Positions 5,389 through 7,601 of a stretch of 7,601 nt of DNA are shown here, piece after piece. A program made the translations under genes and the position numbers. How positions within the stretch are numbered: the stretch's first letter is position 1; each line of letters starts with the position of its first letter. Location of the stretch: assembly GCA_030040415.1 (NCBI GenBank), contig JASHTT010000448.1:1-7601 (forward strand). Direction: 5' to 3'. The notes under the pieces were generated by a model, which did not search any database, was not told the origin of the DNA, and saw only the letters and a program-made list of their open reading frames with translations. This DNA comes from Streptosporangiaceae bacterium (lineage in GTDB: Bacteria > Actinomycetota > Actinomycetes > Streptosporangiales > Streptosporangiaceae).

Positions 5389-6396
5389 TCAGCCCTTCGA
5401 CTTGCCGACGCCGATGCCGAACTGGCGGTGAACCCGCGCCCAGAAGGCGTCCCGCAGCCACTCCCTGGCCTCCTGGTAGGCCCGCAGTGAGAGGCCGAGC
5501 TCCTTCTCGGCGTCGACGAGCAACTCCTTGTCGATCACCGGCGGCAGGATCGGTCCCGGCAACAGGTCGCGAAGGTTCTCCTCGCCCCGGGTGTTGAGCC
5601 ACTTCTGCGCAACGTGCTCGCCGGCCTCCTCCACGCGCTCCCGATCCGGGCCAAGCCTGGCGACGGGCAGATGGGTGACCGGCAGCGGCCGGGACAGAGG
5701 CCGCGACGTGTGCCGCTCCCCGAAGACCTGCGACGGGGACGGCGCGACCGGCAAGCTCGCCGAGACGGCAGCGTGCGCGGGCCGCACGACTCCGGGCTCG
5801 GTGGCGACGACCGGCGCGTGCTCTGGCTGGAAGATCTGGGTGAAGTAAGGCTCGACGAACGACCGCTCGAGCACCTCCACCGTGTCCGACTCCCAGACGA
5901 GGCGCTCAGCCTGGTTCGTGCCGTATGGCGGCTCGACTCCCCACAGGTGGATCCTGACACCGTAGGCCTGCGCCGCCTCGACGGCGGGCACCATGTCCTC
6001 GTCGCCGGCCACGAGGACGGCGTCAGTGATTGCCCGGTGCCTGGCCAGCGTCTCCATGTCGGCGCGGATCTGCGCGTCGACGCCCTTCTGCTGGCCTCGG
6101 TTGTTGAGGTTGCCGAGCCGCAGCTTGACCCAGGGCATTACGGCCACGGTCCGCTGCTCGTTGGTCGGCACCCTGTCCTTAGCAGCGTCGTACCAGTAAA
6201 CCCGCAGGAGTTCCCCGCCGATGTGCTCGTTGGCGTGCCGGACTAGGGCCTGGATCAGCTTGTCGGCGTCGACCCGGTACTCCCGCCGGGTTACCGCCCC
6301 GAAGAGAAGCTCGCCTGCCGAGGCGTAGATGTACCCTACGTCGACCATTACGGCGTATCTGTACAGTGGCGGCGGCGGGGCGCCGTATTCAGTCAT
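5389..6396 (-). CDS. NYN/LabA-type predicted ribonuclease with a C-terminal helical domain
   Basis: A 335-residue protein with an N-terminal NYN (PIN-like) domain, about residues 12-185, and a separate conserved-looking C-terminal domain (about 245-335), joined by a Pro/Ser/Val-rich linker (about 195-240) that is probably disordered. NYN domains are metal-dependent RNases acting on RNA in the cytoplasm. The acidic residues expected at the active site are present: D19 in MVDVGY, D107 in KGVDAQI, D113, and D132 and D134 in GDEDMVPAV. The Asn often found three residues after the first Asp is Tyr here (Y22). The C-terminal part, with PPVIDKELLVDAEKELGLS, looks alpha-helical and might bind RNA or protein, but I cannot assign it. 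I start at the ATG at 6396; a longer reading to 6510 adds a 38-residue low-complexity stretch that reads like intergenic sequence. No clear ribosome binding site is seen. The gene lies between the carboxylase beta and epsilon genes. Confidence 0.8.
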   Translation of the reverse strand: MTEYGAPPPPLYRYAVMVDVGYIYASAGELLFGAVTRREYRVDADKLIQALVRHANEHIGGELLRVYWYDAAKDRVPTNEQRTVAVMPWVKLRLGNLNNRGQQKGVDAQIRADMETLARHRAITDAVLVAGDEDMVPAVEAAQAYGVRIHLWGVEPPYGTNQAERLVWESDTVEVLERSFVEPYFTQIFQPEHAPVVATEPGVVRPAHAAVSASLPVAPSPSQVFGERHTSRPLSRPLPVTHLPVARLGPDRERVEEAGEHVAQKWLNTRGEENLRDLLPGPILPPVIDKELLVDAEKELGLSLRAYQEAREWLRDAFWARVHRQFGIGVGKSKG

Positions 6397-6406
6397 GGCA
6401 ATAACG

Positions 6407-6412
6407 ACTCTA
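6407..6412 (-). promoter_or_regulatory. Possible -10 element for the NYN-epsilon unit
   Basis: On the minus strand TAGAGT (TAnnnT) ends 10 bases before the ATG at 6396, in a short AT-richer patch (about 6397-6421) within very GC-rich surroundings. There is no Shine-Dalgarno sequence between it and the ATG, so transcription from here would give an almost leaderless mRNA. The -35 region is weak. This element also argues against the longer reading frame starting at 6510. Confidence 0.4.
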
Positions 6413-6527
6413 ACCGCAGTTAGCAGGGGGCGGTCCGGCGAACCCGCGCATGTGACGCCAGAGGCCTCGCGCGAGCCGCCGGGCCCGGCAGGCGCGGCAG
6501 CGCCGCCCACGCATCGGCCGGGCCGCT

Positions 6528-6547
6528 GGGCCCCGTTTGAGGGGACC
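6528..6547 (-). terminator. Possible terminator hairpin after the carboxylase beta gene
   Basis: GGGCCCC (6528-6534) and GGGGACC (6541-6547) can pair around a 6-base loop, forming a 7-bp stem (with a G-U pair on the minus-strand RNA) that starts one base after the TAG stop of the beta gene. There is no U-tract, as in many actinobacterial terminators. It would separate the beta transcript from the NYN-epsilon unit. The rest of the 152-base gap is GC-rich, with short palindromes such as CTCGCGCGAG (6466-6475), and shows no further gene. Confidence 0.45.
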
Positions 6548-6548
6548 G

Positions 6549-7601
6549 CTAGAGCGGGATGTTGCCGTGCTTCTTCGGCGGCAGCGTCTGCCGCTTGCTG
6601 CGCAGGGCGCGGAGGGCGCGGATGACGTGCGCGCGGGTCTCGGCCGGCCTGATGACCGCGTCCACGTATCCGCGCTCGGCCGCGATGTACGGGTTGAACA
6701 GCCTGTCTTCGTATTCCGCGATCTTCTCGCTGCGCAGCAGCGAGCGCTGCTGCGAGTCGGTCACGGCGGCCAGGTCACGCCTGTACAGGATGTCCACGGC
6801 ACCGTCCGCTCCCATCACGGCGATCTGCGCGGTAGGCCAGGCGAGGTTCACGTCGCCGCCGAGGTGCTTGGACCCCATCACGTCGTACGCTCCGCCGTAC
6901 GCCTTGCGCGTGATCACGGTGATCTTGGGAACCGTCGCCTCGGCGTAGGCGTAGATCAGCTTGGCGCCGCGCCGGATGATGCCGCCCCACTCCTGTCCGG
7001 TACCCGGCAGGAATCCGGGCACGTCCACGAACGTGATCACCGGGACGCTGAAGGCGTCGCAGGTGCGGACGAACCTGGCGGCCTTCTCGGACGCATCGAT
7101 GTCCAGCGTGCCCGCCGAGTGCATGGGCTGGTTGGCCACGACGCCGACCGGCGACCCGTCCACCCGGCCGAAGCCGACCAGGATGTTCTGCGCGAAGCCA
7201 GCGTGGATCTCCAGGAAGTGGCCGTCGTCCAGCACGTGCTCGACGACGGCGTGCATGTCGTAGGGCTGACGCGGAGAGTCGGGGATGAGCACGTCGAGCT
7301 CGGCATCGGCGTCGGTGATCTCGAGCAGGGCTGCCGGGTCGTCGGGGGCTGGCGCGGCTGGCGGTTCATCCAGGTTGTTGGACGGCAGGTAGGACAGCAG
7401 CTCGCGGGCGAAATCCAGGCAGTCCTGTTCGTCCGCGGCTTGGTAATGCGCGACGCCCGACCTAACGTTGTGCGCGTGTGCGCCGCCCAGCTCCTCCTGA
7501 CTGACCTCCTCGCCGGTCACCGTCTTGATCACGTCCGGACCGGTGATGAACATGTAGGAGGTCTTGTCGACCATCAGGGTGAAGTCAGTGATCGCCGGGG
7601 A
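6549..7601 (-). CDS. pccB: Acyl-CoA (propionyl-CoA) carboxylase beta subunit, C-terminal part; N-terminus beyond the window
   Basis: Carboxyltransferase subunit that moves the carboxyl group from biotin on the alpha subunit to acyl-CoA, normally as a hexamer of subunits of about 530 residues. The last 350 residues are visible. The reading frame runs open to the window edge; the ATG at 7574 is internal, because the codons before it continue the family sequence (ITDFTLMVDKTSYMF). Landmarks are ITGPDVIKTVTGEEV, the second carboxyltransferase lobe with VDVPGFLPGTGQEWGGI and RRGAKLIYAYAEATVPK, then GGAYDVMGSKHLG, and the typical end PPKKHGNIPL. The Asp of YDVMGSK (codon 6882-6884) corresponds to D422 of Streptomyces coelicolor PccB, a residue linked to propionyl-CoA preference; acetyl-CoA-preferring homologues carry a different residue there. 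The substrate is therefore probably propionyl-CoA, though an AccD5-like name would be equally fair. Confidence 0.92.
   Translation of the reverse strand, partial: SPAITDFTLMVDKTSYMFITGPDVIKTVTGEEVSQEELGGAHAHNVRSGVAHYQAADEQDCLDFARELLSYLPSNNLDEPPAAPAPDDPAALLEITDADAELDVLIPDSPRQPYDMHAVVEHVLDDGHFLEIHAGFAQNILVGFGRVDGSPVGVVANQPMHSAGTLDIDASEKAARFVRTCDAFSVPVITFVDVPGFLPGTGQEWGGIIRRGAKLIYAYAEATVPKITVITRKAYGGAYDVMGSKHLGGDVNLAWPTAQIAVMGADGAVDILYRRDLAAVTDSQQRSLLRSEKIAEYEDRLFNPYIAAERGYVDAVIRPAETRAHVIRALRALRSKRQTLPPKKHGNIPL

Noticed and set aside
6397..6510. N-terminal extension of the NYN gene to an ATG at 6510
   Set aside because: The 38 added residues are low-complexity Gly/Ala/Pro sequence followed by translation of an AT-richer patch that looks like a promoter; the NYN fold begins after residue 10 of the shorter form.

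Overview
The window comes from a high-GC actinobacterium. The evidence is the strongly GC-biased third codon positions, the GTG starts, and several families typical of Actinomycetota: an acyl-CoA carboxylase epsilon subunit, a DUF5313-like membrane protein, an LpdA-type flavoprotein quinone reductase and bPH-type membrane proteins. The genus cannot be named from the sequence alone. Nearly all of it is coding, and no gene-free stretch exceeds about 150 bases.

Plus-strand half (1-2901): the last 20 codons of an unidentified gene; a short intergenic region holding three tandem 19-bp direct repeats; an LpdA-like NAD(P)H quinone dehydrogenase; then two tandem paralogous membrane PH-domain proteins. 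The paralogues appear to have been duplicated together with their promoter and ribosome binding site.

Minus-strand half (7601-2914, read right to left): the C-terminal two thirds of an acyl-CoA (probably propionyl-CoA) carboxylase beta subunit; a NYN/LabA-type predicted RNase; the small carboxylase epsilon subunit, 4 nt after the NYN gene; a biotinylated carboxylase alpha subunit (biotin carboxylase plus BCCP); and a small DUF5313-like membrane protein that overlaps the alpha-subunit stop codon. Alpha, beta and epsilon are the parts of one actinobacterial acyl-CoA carboxylase, which supplies methylmalonyl-CoA or malonyl-CoA for lipid or polyketide synthesis or works in propionyl-CoA breakdown. 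The two halves converge with a 12-nt gap at 2902-2913.

I do not see a complete new system. The points most worth following are: the NYN nuclease gene between the beta and epsilon genes and tightly linked to epsilon; an LpdA homologue with a CxxxxC cysteine pair but without the catalytic His/Glu dyad of lipoamide dehydrogenases; the three-copy 19-bp repeat in front of that gene; the PH-protein duplication with a diverged central segment; and a strong imperfect palindrome between the epsilon and alpha genes.
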